Below, piece after piece: positions 27,048 to 36,200 of a DNA stretch of 64,000 bases. The stretch comes from Natronoarchaeum mannanilyticum (GTDB lineage: Archaea; Halobacteriota; Halobacteria; Halobacteriales; Natronoarchaeaceae): contig NZ_BAAADV010000003.1 in the NCBI RefSeq assembly GCF_039522665.1, positions 186,001 through 250,000 of the forward strand, in the 5' to 3' direction. Position numbers and translations under genes: made by a program. A model generated the notes under the pieces. That model made no database searches. It worked only from the letters and a program-made list of their open reading frames with translations, and was not told the DNA's origin. Numbering within the stretch: the stretch's first letter is position 1; each line of letters opens with the position of its first letter.

Positions 27048-28463
27048 TCAGAAGATACCGCCGAGGAAGCCGCCGTCGTCGTCTTCGTCGTCGGCTTCCG
27101 CGTCGTCGGCGTCCCCGGCGTCGTCAGTTTCGTCTCCATCGTCGTCGTCCTCGGCCGAATCGACGGCGTCGTCCTCGTCGGACGACGCGGCGTCCGCGTC
27201 GTCGCCCGAGAACGGGATCGCGTCGTCGTCGAGTTCGACGGGATCGTCCGCCTCGTCGGCTTCGGCGTCGGCGCCGGAGTCAGCTTCGGCGTCCGGGATC
27301 GTGACGGCGCCCTCGACCGCATCGTCCTCGGCTTCGCGCGCCGTCGACCCGTCGCCGCCGACCGCGACGGCGCCTTCCGGTTCGCTCGCGGCCTCGGCAG
27401 CGTCGTCAGCCTCGTCGTCGGCGCCCACGTTGACCTCGGAGATGGCGTCCTCCACGGACGTCTCGGAGGCGGGTTCCTCGGGATCGGCGGGGTCGGTTTC
27501 GTCGGTAGCTTCCGCCGCGGCCGGATCGGCGTCGAGTTCGGCCGCGCTCTCGGCGGCGGCGACGCCGTCGACCTCGGCCCCCTCGTCGAGGTCCGCTTCG
27601 GCGTCGTCGGCGTCCGCCTCGGTATCGTCGGAGTCCGCTTCGGTATCGGCGAGGTCCGCCGCGGGCTCGTCGGGGGCCGCGGCGTCCTCCGTTACGTCGT
27701 CCGATTTCTCGTCAGCTTCCGACTCAGCAGCGGCGCCCGGCACGTTCACGTCCACGTCGTCGGCCAGCGTCGCGGCGAGCTGGCGGTAGGCCGTCGCTGC
27801 CGGCGCCTCCGGCTCGTGGACGACCAGCGGCGTCCCGGCGTAGACGCTGTCCCGGGCCGTCGGGTCCTCCGGAATCGAGCCCAGCAGGTCGACGCCGAGC
27901 TGCGAGGCGATCTCCTCGTGGGAGACGTCGCCGTCGGGCCGACCGCGGGTGACCACCAGCCCGGCGACCGAGCCGCCGGCGCGGTCGACCAGGTCGATCG
28001 TCTTGCGGACGTCCTGAACGGAGGCGGGCTCGGGCGTCGAGACCAGCAGCACCTCGTCGGCGATGCCCAGCGGGAGCACCGACTCGTGGCTGACGCCGGC
28101 GCCGACGTCTAACAGCACGTAGTCGAACTCGCCGCGCAGGCGGTCGATCGCCTCGCCCAGCCCGGTGGCGTCGGTGTCGGCGAACGCCTCCAGCTCGGTG
28201 CCGCTGGGGATCGCCGCGATGCCGTCGGCCACCTCGTAGGTCGCGTCGGGGACGTCGGCGTCGCCCGCGAGCACGTCGTGGAGCGTCGGGCCGTCGGGCG
28301 AGAGGCTGACGAAGCCCGCGAGATTGGCCATCCCGAGGTCGGCGTCGACGATCGCGACGCGCTTGCCCGCGCCCGCCAGCGCGGTGCCGAGGTTGACCGT
28401 GGTCGTCGTTTTCCCGACCCCACCTTTCCCGCTCGCGACGGCGTAGACCGTGGTGCCAGACAT
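27048..28463 (-). CDS. MinD/ParA-type ATPase with long acidic C-terminal tail (MinD4-like)
   Basis: This 471-residue protein has a complete MinD-type deviant Walker A, GKGGVGKTT, with signature Lys13 and P-loop Lys18. It also has the switch region VDADLGMANL (39-48) and DYVLLDVGAG (114-123). Residues 1-241 are the ATPase. Residues 242-471 are an almost purely Asp/Glu/Ala tail ending in the hydrophobic tip GGFLGGIF. Haloferax volcanii MinD4 has an unusual C-terminal extension and positions archaella and chemosensory arrays; similarity to it is an inference from this architecture. A TATA box at 28493-28500 lies about 33 nt upstream. Divergent from prf1. Confidence 0.85.
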   Translation of the reverse strand: MSGTTVYAVASGKGGVGKTTTTVNLGTALAGAGKRVAIVDADLGMANLAGFVSLSPDGPTLHDVLAGDADVPDATYEVADGIAAIPSGTELEAFADTDATGLGEAIDRLRGEFDYVLLDVGAGVSHESVLPLGIADEVLLVSTPEPASVQDVRKTIDLVDRAGGSVAGLVVTRGRPDGDVSHEEIASQLGVDLLGSIPEDPTARDSVYAGTPLVVHEPEAPAATAYRQLAATLADDVDVNVPGAAAESEADEKSDDVTEDAAAPDEPAADLADTEADSDDTEADADDAEADLDEGAEVDGVAAAESAAELDADPAAAEATDETDPADPEEPASETSVEDAISEVNVGADDEADDAAEAASEPEGAVAVGGDGSTAREAEDDAVEGAVTIPDAEADSGADAEADEADDPVELDDDAIPFSGDDADAASSDEDDAVDSAEDDDDGDETDDAGDADDAEADDEDDDGGFLGGIF

Positions 28464-28492
28464 ATTCGTTACCGGACCACAGTCACCCGCGG

Positions 28493-28500
28493 GTAATAAA
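28493..28500 (-). promoter_or_regulatory. TATA box of the MinD-like gene
   Basis: On the minus strand the sequence is tttattac, centred about 33 nt upstream of the ATG at 28463. The rest of the 259-bp gap to prf1 holds no gene that I can support. Confidence 0.55.
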
Positions 28501-28689
28501 ACATCGCAGGACGCGCGCGTCCGGCTCGGCGGCGCTGAGCGCGTCGTATCACCGCACCGACCTGACGCCGCGCCGGACCGAGCGTCGACGGTCGACGCCG
28601 ACGGGCGACCGGGCGCCGGACGGGCGCTCGCGGGCGTTCGATCAGGTCCCGCGAGGACTCGCGTACGCCCGCCTGCTGCCAGGTCAAAG

Positions 28690-28697
28690 CATACTTA
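28690..28697 (+). promoter_or_regulatory. TATA-like element of prf1
   Basis: The sequence catactta lies 26-33 nt before the ATG at 28723, the expected spacing for a leaderless transcript, and fixes that start over in-frame upstream codons. Confidence 0.5.
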
Positions 28698-28722
28698 CAC
28701 GCTCCGGCGGCTAGTACACACA

Positions 28723-29982
28723 ATGAGTCAGCAGGACGCCGAACAGTCCGACCGGAAAAAGTACGAGTTCCGGAAGGTCATCGAGGACCTCAAGGAGTAC
28801 GAGGGCTCGGGGACTCAGCTCGTCACCATCTACGTGCCGCCGGACAAGCAGATCAGCGACGTCGTCGCCCACGTCACCCAGGAGCACAGCGAGGCGTCGA
28901 ACATCAAGTCCAAGCAGACCCGCACCGCCGTGCAGGACGCCCTCTCGTCGATCAAGGCCCGCCTGAAGTACTTCGACACCTACCCGCCGGAGAACGGCGT
29001 CGTGCTGTTCTCGGGCGCCGTCGACTCCGGCGGCGGGCGCACCGAGATGGTCACCGAAGTGCTGGAGAACCCGCCCCAGCCCATCGAGTCGTTCCGCTAC
29101 CACTGCGACTCGGCGTTCCTGACCGAACCGTTAGAGCACATGCTGGCCGACAAGGGGCTGTACGGCCTTATCGTGCTCGACCGGCGCGAGGCCAACGTCG
29201 GCTGGCTGCGGGGCAAACGCGTCGAGCCCGTCAAGTCCGCCACGTCGCTGGTGCCCGGCAAGCAGCGAAAAGGGGGCCAGTCCGCCCAGCGATTCGCTCG
29301 ACTCCGGCTCGAAGCGATCGACAACTTCTACCAGGAGGTCGCCGGGATGGCCAACGACCTGTTCGTCGCCGAGCGCCACGAGCTCGACGGCATCCTGGTG
29401 GGCGGCCCCTCGCCGACGAAAGACGAATTTCTAGACGGCGACTACCTCCACCACGAGCTCCAGGACAAGGTGCTCGGCAAGTTCGACGTCTCCTACACCG
29501 ACGAGTCCGGCCTGTACGACCTGGTCGACGCCGGCGAGGAGGCGCTGGCCGACGCCGAGCTCATGGAGGACAAGTCGCTGATGGAGGAGTTCTTCCAGGA
29601 GCTCCACGGCGGCGAGGAGGCGACTTACGGCTTCGAGCAGACCCGCCGGAACCTCGTCATGGGCTCGGTCGAGACGCTGCTGATCAGCGAGGATCTCCGC
29701 AAGGACGTCGTCACCTACGAGTGTTCCAACGGCCACGAGGAGCGCGAAGTGATCGACCGGCGCAAGAACACGCCGACCCACACCTGCAGCGAGTGCGGCG
29801 AGGAGGTCGAAGCCGACGAGGAGGACGACGCCCGCGAGGACGCCATCGACCACCTCATCGACATCGCCGAGCAGCGCGGCACCGACACCACGTTCATCTC
29901 GACTGACTTCGAGAAGGGCGAGCAGCTCTACGACGCGTTCGGCGGCGTCGCCGGCATCCTGCGGTACTCGACGGGCGTCTGA
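28723..29982 (+). CDS. prf1: peptide chain release factor aRF1
   Basis: This 419-residue protein recognises all three stop codons and triggers peptidyl-tRNA hydrolysis. The NIKS stop-codon motif is at residues 60-63 (ASNIKSKQTR), and the catalytic GGQ is at 184-186 within KGGQSAQRFARLR. The C-terminal domain carries a zinc-like pair, YECSNGHEER and THTCSECGEEVEADEEDD, and ends YDAFGGVAGILRYSTGV as expected. Length is normal for archaea. The ATG at 28723 (MSQQDAEQSDRKKYEF) is preceded by a TATA-like element. Confidence 0.97.
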   Translation: MSQQDAEQSDRKKYEFRKVIEDLKEYEGSGTQLVTIYVPPDKQISDVVAHVTQEHSEASNIKSKQTRTAVQDALSSIKARLKYFDTYPPENGVVLFSGAVDSGGGRTEMVTEVLENPPQPIESFRYHCDSAFLTEPLEHMLADKGLYGLIVLDRREANVGWLRGKRVEPVKSATSLVPGKQRKGGQSAQRFARLRLEAIDNFYQEVAGMANDLFVAERHELDGILVGGPSPTKDEFLDGDYLHHELQDKVLGKFDVSYTDESGLYDLVDAGEEALADAELMEDKSLMEEFFQELHGGEEATYGFEQTRRNLVMGSVETLLISEDLRKDVVTYECSNGHEEREVIDRRKNTPTHTCSECGEEVEADEEDDAREDAIDHLIDIAEQRGTDTTFISTDFEKGEQLYDAFGGVAGILRYSTGV

Positions 29983-30071
29983 TCTACCGCTCACCGCGAT
30001 CGCAGGCGGCCACGCTTTCTCCGTTTGTGCGAAACGTCGAGAAATGAGCGAGGGACGAGGCGAGCGACTCG

Positions 30072-30983
30072 TCAGAACAGCCCGCCGCCGTCCGACTCGT
30101 TGTCGCCAGACCTGTTGTCGGAGGCGTTCGTCCCGGTCCCGCCGGACGTGTTGGTGCTGCCCGACGAGTTCCCCCCGCCGTCGTCCTCGGACTGGCGCGT
30201 CCCCGTCGGTTCGGTGTCGCCGCCGTCGGACTGGACCGCGATCTCCCAGTCGCTCGACGCGGCGACGACGAGCCAGCCCTGGCCGCCGTAGTCGACGGTC
30301 ACGTCGGCCTCGAAGATCCCCTGGTCGTGGTACAGCTCCTGGAGGTACTCGCCGGACAGGTCGTACAGCTTCAGCGAGAACTCGCCGACGCCCGCGTGGT
30401 CGATCGCGACGGAGCCGACCTCCGAGAAGTCGACCGGACCGAGATACTTCGGCTCGGTGCCCGCGAGCGTGGCCTCCGGCGTCACCAGGTCGCCGTCGCC
30501 GACCTCCGGCTGGATGACTTGGATCGTCCAGTCGCGGTCCGTCCGGACCTCCAGGGTGTACTGTCCCTGCGGAATGTCGACCGGGACCAGCCCCTGGTAG
30601 TTCCGGAGATCCCACTCCAGCGACCGCCAGACGTCTCCCTGCGAATCGACCACGTCGACCGCCATGCCGGTGACCGGATCGACGTCCAGCGCGGTGAGCC
30701 CCGGCCGCGCCGCGAACGGCTCGGTCCGAGCGTTGCCGCTCCCCGAGTACTCGATCGGGTCGGGATCGGTCGCGCCGAGCCGGTCCTCCTCGCCGCCGGC
30801 CTCCCCGTCGCTCTCGTTATCGCCGCCGCTTTCGTTGCCACCGCCGCTCTCGTTGCCGTCACTCACGTTGTCCTGGCCGTCCGCGGGCTGGGCCGACTCG
30901 TTGTCGGGGTCGTCCTCGTCGGCTCCGAAGCACCCGGCCAGTGCCGTGATTCCGCACGCCGTGACGAACGTTCGACGTCGCAT
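30072..30983 (-). CDS. Tat-exported lipoprotein of unknown function
   Basis: This 303-residue protein starts at ATG 30983 with MRRRTFVTACGITALAGCFG. It has a twin-arginine signal followed by the lipobox LAGC, so the Cys near residue 18 should be lipidated after Tat export, a common haloarchaeal route. After a Gly/Asn/Ser/Asp-rich spacer come two beta-rich segments (about 90-270: LEWDLRNYQGLVPVDIPQGQ and FSLKLYDLSGEYLQELYHDQ). The tail is again low complexity with many N-x-S/T sequons (NSSGSTNTSGGTGTNASDN). The ligand is unknown. Confidence 0.8.
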   Translation of the reverse strand: MRRRTFVTACGITALAGCFGADEDDPDNESAQPADGQDNVSDGNESGGGNESGGDNESDGEAGGEEDRLGATDPDPIEYSGSGNARTEPFAARPGLTALDVDPVTGMAVDVVDSQGDVWRSLEWDLRNYQGLVPVDIPQGQYTLEVRTDRDWTIQVIQPEVGDGDLVTPEATLAGTEPKYLGPVDFSEVGSVAIDHAGVGEFSLKLYDLSGEYLQELYHDQGIFEADVTVDYGGQGWLVVAASSDWEIAVQSDGGDTEPTGTRQSEDDGGGNSSGSTNTSGGTGTNASDNRSGDNESDGGGLF

Positions 30984-31226
30984 GGTCTGCGCTGGGGCGA
31001 ATCGGGTGAAAGGTATTCGGGGGATAGTAGACGGCACGTTCCGGCTATCCGGACCGCAACTGGCGGTTACCGGACATCCGAAACGGTAACTGACGTATAC
31101 GCTCCCGCGTCGGCAGTCGGGGCGACGGCGTCCCGCGGTACGCCCCGCTTACCGGAGAATCGGGGGCGATGAACTATCGGACCGAACGGCGGCGCCGCCG
31201 GAGACAGCGCTCGCGGGGGCCTACCT

Positions 31227-31574
31227 TCAGAGAAACTCGCGGACGTCGGAGTAGTACATGTCGTGGTGGTCGGCCGCGTCGATCGAATCGGCGATCGTCG
31301 CCGCCAGCGCGTGCCAGCAGAGGTCGGTCGGGTCGTCGGGGTCGAGATTGTACAGCGTGTCCTCGCAGGTGCAGCCCCGCCCCTCGACGACGTACTCGTC
31401 GGAGTGGCCGACGACGACCGTGAAATCGCGGTACTCCTTGACGCGTCCCTCGGCGACGGCCTCGATGGCGCGAGCTCCCCGGTCGCCGTGGATCGCCGTG
31501 ACGCGCTCGACGACCGCGGGCGTCAGTTCGCCGGCTGCAGCCAGCTCCGTGCGCCAGTCGTCGGCGTCGCTCAC
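31227..31574 (-). CDS. SWIM zinc-finger-like protein
   Basis: This 115-residue protein is read from GTG 31574; an in-frame ATG at 31649 would add 25 poorly conserved residues, and a TATA-like stretch at about 31650-31660 leaves the start open. The middle has VVGHSDEYVVEGRGCTCEDT and YNLDPDDPTDLCWHALA, a CxC...CxH SWIM-type zinc site. SWIM fingers mediate DNA or protein contacts, for example in Rad51-related factors. The N-terminal DWRTELAAAGELTPAVVERV is helical. Function unknown. Confidence 0.7.
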   Translation of the reverse strand: MSDADDWRTELAAAGELTPAVVERVTAIHGDRGARAIEAVAEGRVKEYRDFTVVVGHSDEYVVEGRGCTCEDTLYNLDPDDPTDLCWHALAATIADSIDAADHHDMYYSDVREFL

Positions 31575-31691
31575 GGTCGACCCTCCGCTGGCCGCACCGG
31601 CTGGCGCGCGCGGATCGACGACTCGCCGATCACCCGGGTCACGCCACACAGATTAGAAAGCGCCTCTCAAAACAGGTTCGGTCGCAGGGGA

Positions 31692-32936
31692 TCAGGCGTC
31701 GTCCGGCGCCTCGGTGTCACGACCGGCAGCGTCGCGGTCGTTCGAACCGACGGCGGCGTCGCCGCGCTCGCGGCGAAGCTCTTCCTCGAGTTGCCGACGC
31801 GCGCTCACGTCCGCGATGTACCCCTCGAGGATCTCGGGCTCGACGCGGTGGCCGCGCTCGGAGACCCAGCGGACGTCGCCGGATTTCGTCAGGATGCGGT
31901 ACTCCAGGGCGAAGGCGTCGCCGTTGTCCAGCGCCTCGCGGGTGACCCGATTCACCGTCTCGAGGTCGTCGGGGTGGATCACCGACTCGCCCCAGGAGAC
32001 CTCGCCGGACTCCAGCGCGTCGGGCTCGTAGCCGGTGAGCCGCTCGCACCCCTCGCTGACGAACTCCATCGGCCATCCCGAGTCGGTGCGCGCCCGGTAC
32101 GCCATCCCGGGCAGACTTTCCAGCAGCGACCGGAAGCGGCGTCGTTGTTCCTCGAGTTCCCGCTCGCGCTCGCGGCGCTCGGTGAGGTCACGTACCACGC
32201 AGACGGCGCCGCCGCTCCGTTCGTCGTCCGGGTTGCGGCCCGTCGCTCCTCGCTCGATGGACGCGACCGACACCGACGAGGGAACGGTCGTCCCGTCGGA
32301 CCGCTCGACGGGTAGTTCTCCGGACCACTGCCCGCCCTCGCGCAGCGACGGCAGGACCTCGTCGTCCGCCCGCTCGATCGCCCACTCCGAGTGGATGTCG
32401 CGCCAGTGCTCGCCGAACAGGTCGTCGAGGTCGCGACCGTACAGCTCCGAGTACGCCTCGTTCGCGTACGCCAACTCGCCGCAGCCGTCGAAGATCGCGA
32501 TCCCCTCGGAGGCGGCTTCGATCGCCTCGACGCGCTGGCGGAGCGTCTGCTCGGTCCGGCGCTGGTCGACGAGATTTCGGATGCGGTTGGCCAGCACGGT
32601 GTACTGGTCGCTGCCGGTCTCCTTCTGGATGTAGTCCGAGACGCCCGCCGAGATCGCCTCGCTGGCGATCTCCTCGCTGCCCTTGCCGGTAAACAGCACG
32701 AACGGGATCGACGGGCGGCGCTCGCGCACGGCGTCGAGGAACTCGATGCCGTCCATCGCAGGCATCTGGTAGTCGCTGAGCACGCAGTCGATCGAGCCGT
32801 CGAGCAGTTCGAGGGCGCGCTCGGGATCCGACTCGGTCCGCACCTCGATGCCGCCCTCCCGTTCGAGGAACGTCTTCGTCAGGTCCAACAACGGCGGCTC
32901 GTCGTCGACGTGGAGTACGGTGATCGGCTCGATCAT
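31692..32936 (-). CDS. receiver-PAS-PAS signalling protein without kinase domain
   Basis: This 414-residue protein starts at ATG 32936 ([13 protein letters not shown]). The receiver domain (1-125) has the acidic pocket HVDDE, phosphoacceptor Asp in VLSDYQMP (about residue 56), Thr/Lys switch residues in LFTGKGSEE and DYIQKE. Two PAS domains follow (about 140-270 and 275-390: [19 protein letters not shown] and [17 protein letters not shown]), the second ending [15 protein letters not shown]. There is no histidine kinase domain, unlike most relatives with this start. It may act as a phosphorylation sink or scaffold. Confidence 0.85.
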   Translation of the reverse strand: MIEPITVLHVDDEPPLLDLTKTFLEREGGIEVRTESDPERALELLDGSIDCVLSDYQMPAMDGIEFLDAVRERRPSIPFVLFTGKGSEEIASEAISAGVSDYIQKETGSDQYTVLANRIRNLVDQRRTEQTLRQRVEAIEAASEGIAIFDGCGELAYANEAYSELYGRDLDDLFGEHWRDIHSEWAIERADDEVLPSLREGGQWSGELPVERSDGTTVPSSVSVASIERGATGRNPDDERSGGAVCVVRDLTERRERERELEEQRRRFRSLLESLPGMAYRARTDSGWPMEFVSEGCERLTGYEPDALESGEVSWGESVIHPDDLETVNRVTREALDNGDAFALEYRILTKSGDVRWVSERGHRVEPEILEGYIADVSARRQLEEELRRERGDAAVGSNDRDAAGRDTEAPDDA

Positions 32937-33108
32937 GGGTCTGTCTCGGCGACGGAGCCGCCCCGTCGCCCGCGTTCTCCGTGGTATCATTTCCCACGAG
33001 TCAAAAAACCGACGGTCGGTCGCGGTCGTTCCCGCCCGCCACGGCAGCCGTCAGCGCCCGCCGACGCGCATCGTGGGGCTTTTCGCCCCGCGGCGGCGAG
33101 AGGTCGGC

Positions 33109-34215
33109 ATGCAGATCCGGGAGGGCGCAGTCGAGATCGAGGTGCCCGAACAGGAGTCCGAGGGCATCGACGACGCGGTGTTTTTCAACCCCGTCCAGGA
33201 GCTCAACCGCGACCTGACCGTCGCGGCGCTGCGGGCCTACCGAGAGCGCGAGGAGCGGGCGAACTCCTATCTCGACGCGATGGCCGCCAGCGGCGCCCGC
33301 GGCGTCCGCGCCGCGGTCGACGGCTGGGACGTCACGCTCTGTGACCTCGATCCCGACGCCGTCGCCCTCTGCGAACGCAATCTCGAACGCAACGGCGTCG
33401 AGGGCGAGGTCGTCGAGCGCGACGTCAACGCCCTGCTCCACGAGTCGGTGTACGACGTCGTCGACATCGACCCGTTCGGAACGCCGATGCCCTTTGCCGA
33501 CGCGGCGCTGGCCAACACGCGGGACCTCGTCTGCGTCACCGCGACCGACACGGCGCCGCTCTGCGGCGCGCACTTCGACAGCGGCGTCCGCAAGTACTCC
33601 GCGATCCCGCGAAACACCGAGTACCACGCCGAGATGGGCCTGCGCGTGCTCGTCTCCGCGCTGGTCCGAACGGCCGCTCGATACGATGTCGGCGCAACGC
33701 CGATCCTCTCTCACGCAACCAACCACTACGCCCGGACCTACCTCGATCTCGACCACAGCGCGACCGACGCCAACGAGGCGATCGACGGGCTGGGCCACGT
33801 CCACCACTGCGAGGACTGTCTCCACCGCGAGAGCGAGCCGGGGTTGATCGCCCACCCGCCCGAGACGTGCCCGAACTGCGGCGGCAACCGCGTCCTCACT
33901 GCGGGACCGATCTGGCTGGGGCAGCTGACCGACAGCGAGTTCGCCGCGGCGACCCGCGAGCAGGTCTCGGAAGATATGGGGACCGCCGAGGACTGCCGGG
34001 ACCTGCTGGACACGCTGGAAGACGAACTCGACGAGCCGACTCACTTCGACCAGCACAAGCTCTGCAAGCAGTGGACGCGCTCGGCCGTCGCGATGGACGA
34101 CTTTCTGGAACAGCTTCGAGACGCCGGCTACGAGGCGACCCGGGCCCACTACGGCGGGACGACGTTCAAGACCGACGCCGCCGTCTCGGAGATCGAGGCC
34201 GCGACGAGCGAGTAA
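33109..34215 (+). CDS. trm1: tRNA (guanine26-N2)-dimethyltransferase
   Basis: This 368-residue enzyme uses S-adenosylmethionine to make N2,N2-dimethylguanosine at tRNA position 26. It starts at ATG 33109 ([14 protein letters not shown]) and has [21 protein letters not shown], the SAM-binding [15 protein letters not shown], and the catalytic DIDPFGTP (about 120-127). A zinc ribbon (HHCEDCLHR and CPNCGGNRV) and the terminal [11 protein letters not shown] are typical of archaeal Trm1. Length is normal. It is preceded by a divergent gap of 172 bp. Confidence 0.95.
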   Translation: MQIREGAVEIEVPEQESEGIDDAVFFNPVQELNRDLTVAALRAYREREERANSYLDAMAASGARGVRAAVDGWDVTLCDLDPDAVALCERNLERNGVEGEVVERDVNALLHESVYDVVDIDPFGTPMPFADAALANTRDLVCVTATDTAPLCGAHFDSGVRKYSAIPRNTEYHAEMGLRVLVSALVRTAARYDVGATPILSHATNHYARTYLDLDHSATDANEAIDGLGHVHHCEDCLHRESEPGLIAHPPETCPNCGGNRVLTAGPIWLGQLTDSEFAAATREQVSEDMGTAEDCRDLLDTLEDELDEPTHFDQHKLCKQWTRSAVAMDDFLEQLRDAGYEATRAHYGGTTFKTDAAVSEIEAATSE

Positions 34216-34291
34216 GCGGGACGCCGAGGAGCGGCGTCGAGACTCGTGCGTTCGGCGTCGGCTGACCGCTGCGCCGCCCGCGGACGCCGGG

Positions 34292-34298
34292 AATATTT
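34292..34298 (+). promoter_or_regulatory. TATA box of the BrkB/YihY fusion gene
   Basis: The sequence aatattt is centred about 29 nt before the GTG at 34324 in an otherwise GC-rich gap, which supports that start codon and a leaderless mRNA. Confidence 0.55.
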
Positions 34299-34323
34299 GT
34301 GCAGCGGCGCCGAACTACCACCC

Positions 34324-35982
34324 GTGCGACAGCGACTCGACGCCGTTCCGGACGACGTTCGCGCGGTAGCGGTGGCCGCCCAGTCAGAGCAGATCACGTT
34401 CCTGGCGGCCGCGGTCGCCTACTACGCGTTCGTCTCGCTGATCCCGCTGTCGCTGCTGGGGCTGGTGATCGCCTCTGTGATGGGCGGCGCCGTCTTCGAG
34501 GGGCAGGTCGTCGCGACCGCCGGCGAGTTTCTCACGCCCGACGCCCAGAATCTGCTCACGGAAGCGCTGACCGGCGAGGCCGGCCGCGGGGGCGCGACGA
34601 TCGTCGGGACCGTCGTGTTGCTCTGGAGCGGGCTGCGGCTGTTCCGCGGGCTCGACAAGGCGTTCTCGCAGGTGTACGGCACGATCGGCTCGAAGTCGAT
34701 CGTCAACGAGTTCCTCAACGCGCTGGCGGTCTCGGTGGCGATCGTCGTCGGCGTCGCCTCGATGACCATCATCGGGGCGGCGATCGAACGGTTGCCCGCG
34801 GGCGGGATGTCGCCCCAGATCGGGTTCGCGCTGCTGGTCGCGACGCTGGCGGTCGTGTTTTACCCGATGTACCTGCTGCTGCCGGACGCCGACATCGAGC
34901 CGCGCGAGGCGCTGCCGGGGACGCTGTTCGCGTCGCTCGGGTGGGTGGTGCTGGGCGCCGGCTTCCAGCTCTACACGGCCAACGCGGGCACGTTCGCGGC
35001 CTACGGCGTGCTCGGCGGTGTGTTGCTGCTCGTGACGTGGCTGTACTTCGGTGCGCTGATCGTGATGCTGGGCGCGGTGGTCAACGCGGTGCTGGCCGAT
35101 CGGCTCGACGCCGACGACGCCGCCGCGATGGACTACGAGCCGGGGTACGATCCGAGCGGACTCGCCGAGGGGGCGGCGGCAGCCGGCGTCGGCCAGGGTC
35201 CGAACGGAGCGCCGGGTGCCAGGGAGGGCGGCGCCTGCACGGCCGGCGAAACGAACGTGCACGCATCGAACGACCGACCGACGACAGACCGGCAAGTACA
35301 ACGTGATGGCGCTCGACAATCTGACACAACCGAAGCGATGACTGGCGAGGATTCATCCGAACGACCGGACGACGCCGACGAGGACGCCGATCTCGGCGAG
35401 GAGACGCCGGACTCCGATAGCTCGGCGACGGGCGCGGGCGACCCGAAGACGGACGGCGGGCCCGGCGCGGACGCCGACCGGGAGTCCGGCGACTCGACCG
35501 GGCCGAACGGTCCGACCGCATCGGACGGTCCGACTACGTCGGACGACCCGAATGACGCGGACGACCCGACCGCCTCCGAACGCGTCCGCCCGGGAACGGC
35601 GCCGGCGAGCGAGGTGGCGCGGCTGAACAGCGAGATCGCGGACCTGCGCTCGGAACTCGACGAGTTCGAGGAGAACGTCGACGACCGGACGGTCGACCGC
35701 GACGAGTTCGAGGGCGATCTCAAGCGCTACGTCCGCAGGCGCGTCCGCCGCGGCCACGCGCGGGGTTGGGGGCCGTATCTGGTGTTACTCTACGGCACCG
35801 CGATGACGATCGCGGCGCTGTACACGCCCTACCTGGGCGGCGGCTGGGCGATCTTCGCGATGATCGTGATCTGGCTGTCGACGCTGGGGCTGTACGTCCT
35901 GATGGTGCTGGTCGGCGCCGGCCTGTCGCTGCTCGGCGTCCCCGGTCGGCTCCGGAACGCGATCGGGTCGTGGCGGTCCTGA
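34324..35982 (+). CDS. BrkB/YihY membrane protein fused to a coiled-coil, two-TM module
   Basis: This 552-residue protein starts at GTG 34324. Residues 1-265 are a BrkB/YihY domain of six transmembrane helices, with ITFLAAAVAYYAFVSLIPLSLL, the conserved LWSGLRLFRGLDKAFSQVYG, and LPDADIEPREALPGTLFAS. The next 170 residues are a disordered Asp/Gly/Thr/Pro/Ser linker. A charged coiled coil (EVARLNSEIADLRSELDEFEENVDDRT) follows, then two helices (WGPYLVLLYGTAMTIAALYTP and MIVIWLSTLGLYVLMVLVGA). An internal ATG at 35338 could be a second start, so the C-terminal half may also be made alone. Function of the family is not settled. Confidence 0.75.
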   Translation: MRQRLDAVPDDVRAVAVAAQSEQITFLAAAVAYYAFVSLIPLSLLGLVIASVMGGAVFEGQVVATAGEFLTPDAQNLLTEALTGEAGRGGATIVGTVVLLWSGLRLFRGLDKAFSQVYGTIGSKSIVNEFLNALAVSVAIVVGVASMTIIGAAIERLPAGGMSPQIGFALLVATLAVVFYPMYLLLPDADIEPREALPGTLFASLGWVVLGAGFQLYTANAGTFAAYGVLGGVLLLVTWLYFGALIVMLGAVVNAVLADRLDADDAAAMDYEPGYDPSGLAEGAAAAGVGQGPNGAPGAREGGACTAGETNVHASNDRPTTDRQVQRDGARQSDTTEAMTGEDSSERPDDADEDADLGEETPDSDSSATGAGDPKTDGGPGADADRESGDSTGPNGPTASDGPTTSDDPNDADDPTASERVRPGTAPASEVARLNSEIADLRSELDEFEENVDDRTVDRDEFEGDLKRYVRRRVRRGHARGWGPYLVLLYGTAMTIAALYTPYLGGGWAIFAMIVIWLSTLGLYVLMVLVGAGLSLLGVPGRLRNAIGSWRS

Positions 35983-36200
35983 CCCGGTAGTTCGTTCCTC
36001 GTCGTCCCGCCCGCGGGCGCGGACCTCCGTCGCTGTCGCTCATTCCATCTCGGACTCTAACGCCGTCTTACCGGACCGTTCAGCGCGAGTACGACCGCGC
36101 TACGGCTGAACGGTTCGCCCACTTTTTACGCGGACTCGTGGAACCGGGTCCTGCTTACCGGTAACGCGTCGCGTTCCGGCGACACCCGCGAGCACCTATC

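Noticed and set aside
34246-34323. A longer start for the BrkB fusion protein at 34246.
   Set aside because: The TATA box at 34292-34298 lies inside that extension, and BrkB homology starts after the GTG at 34324.
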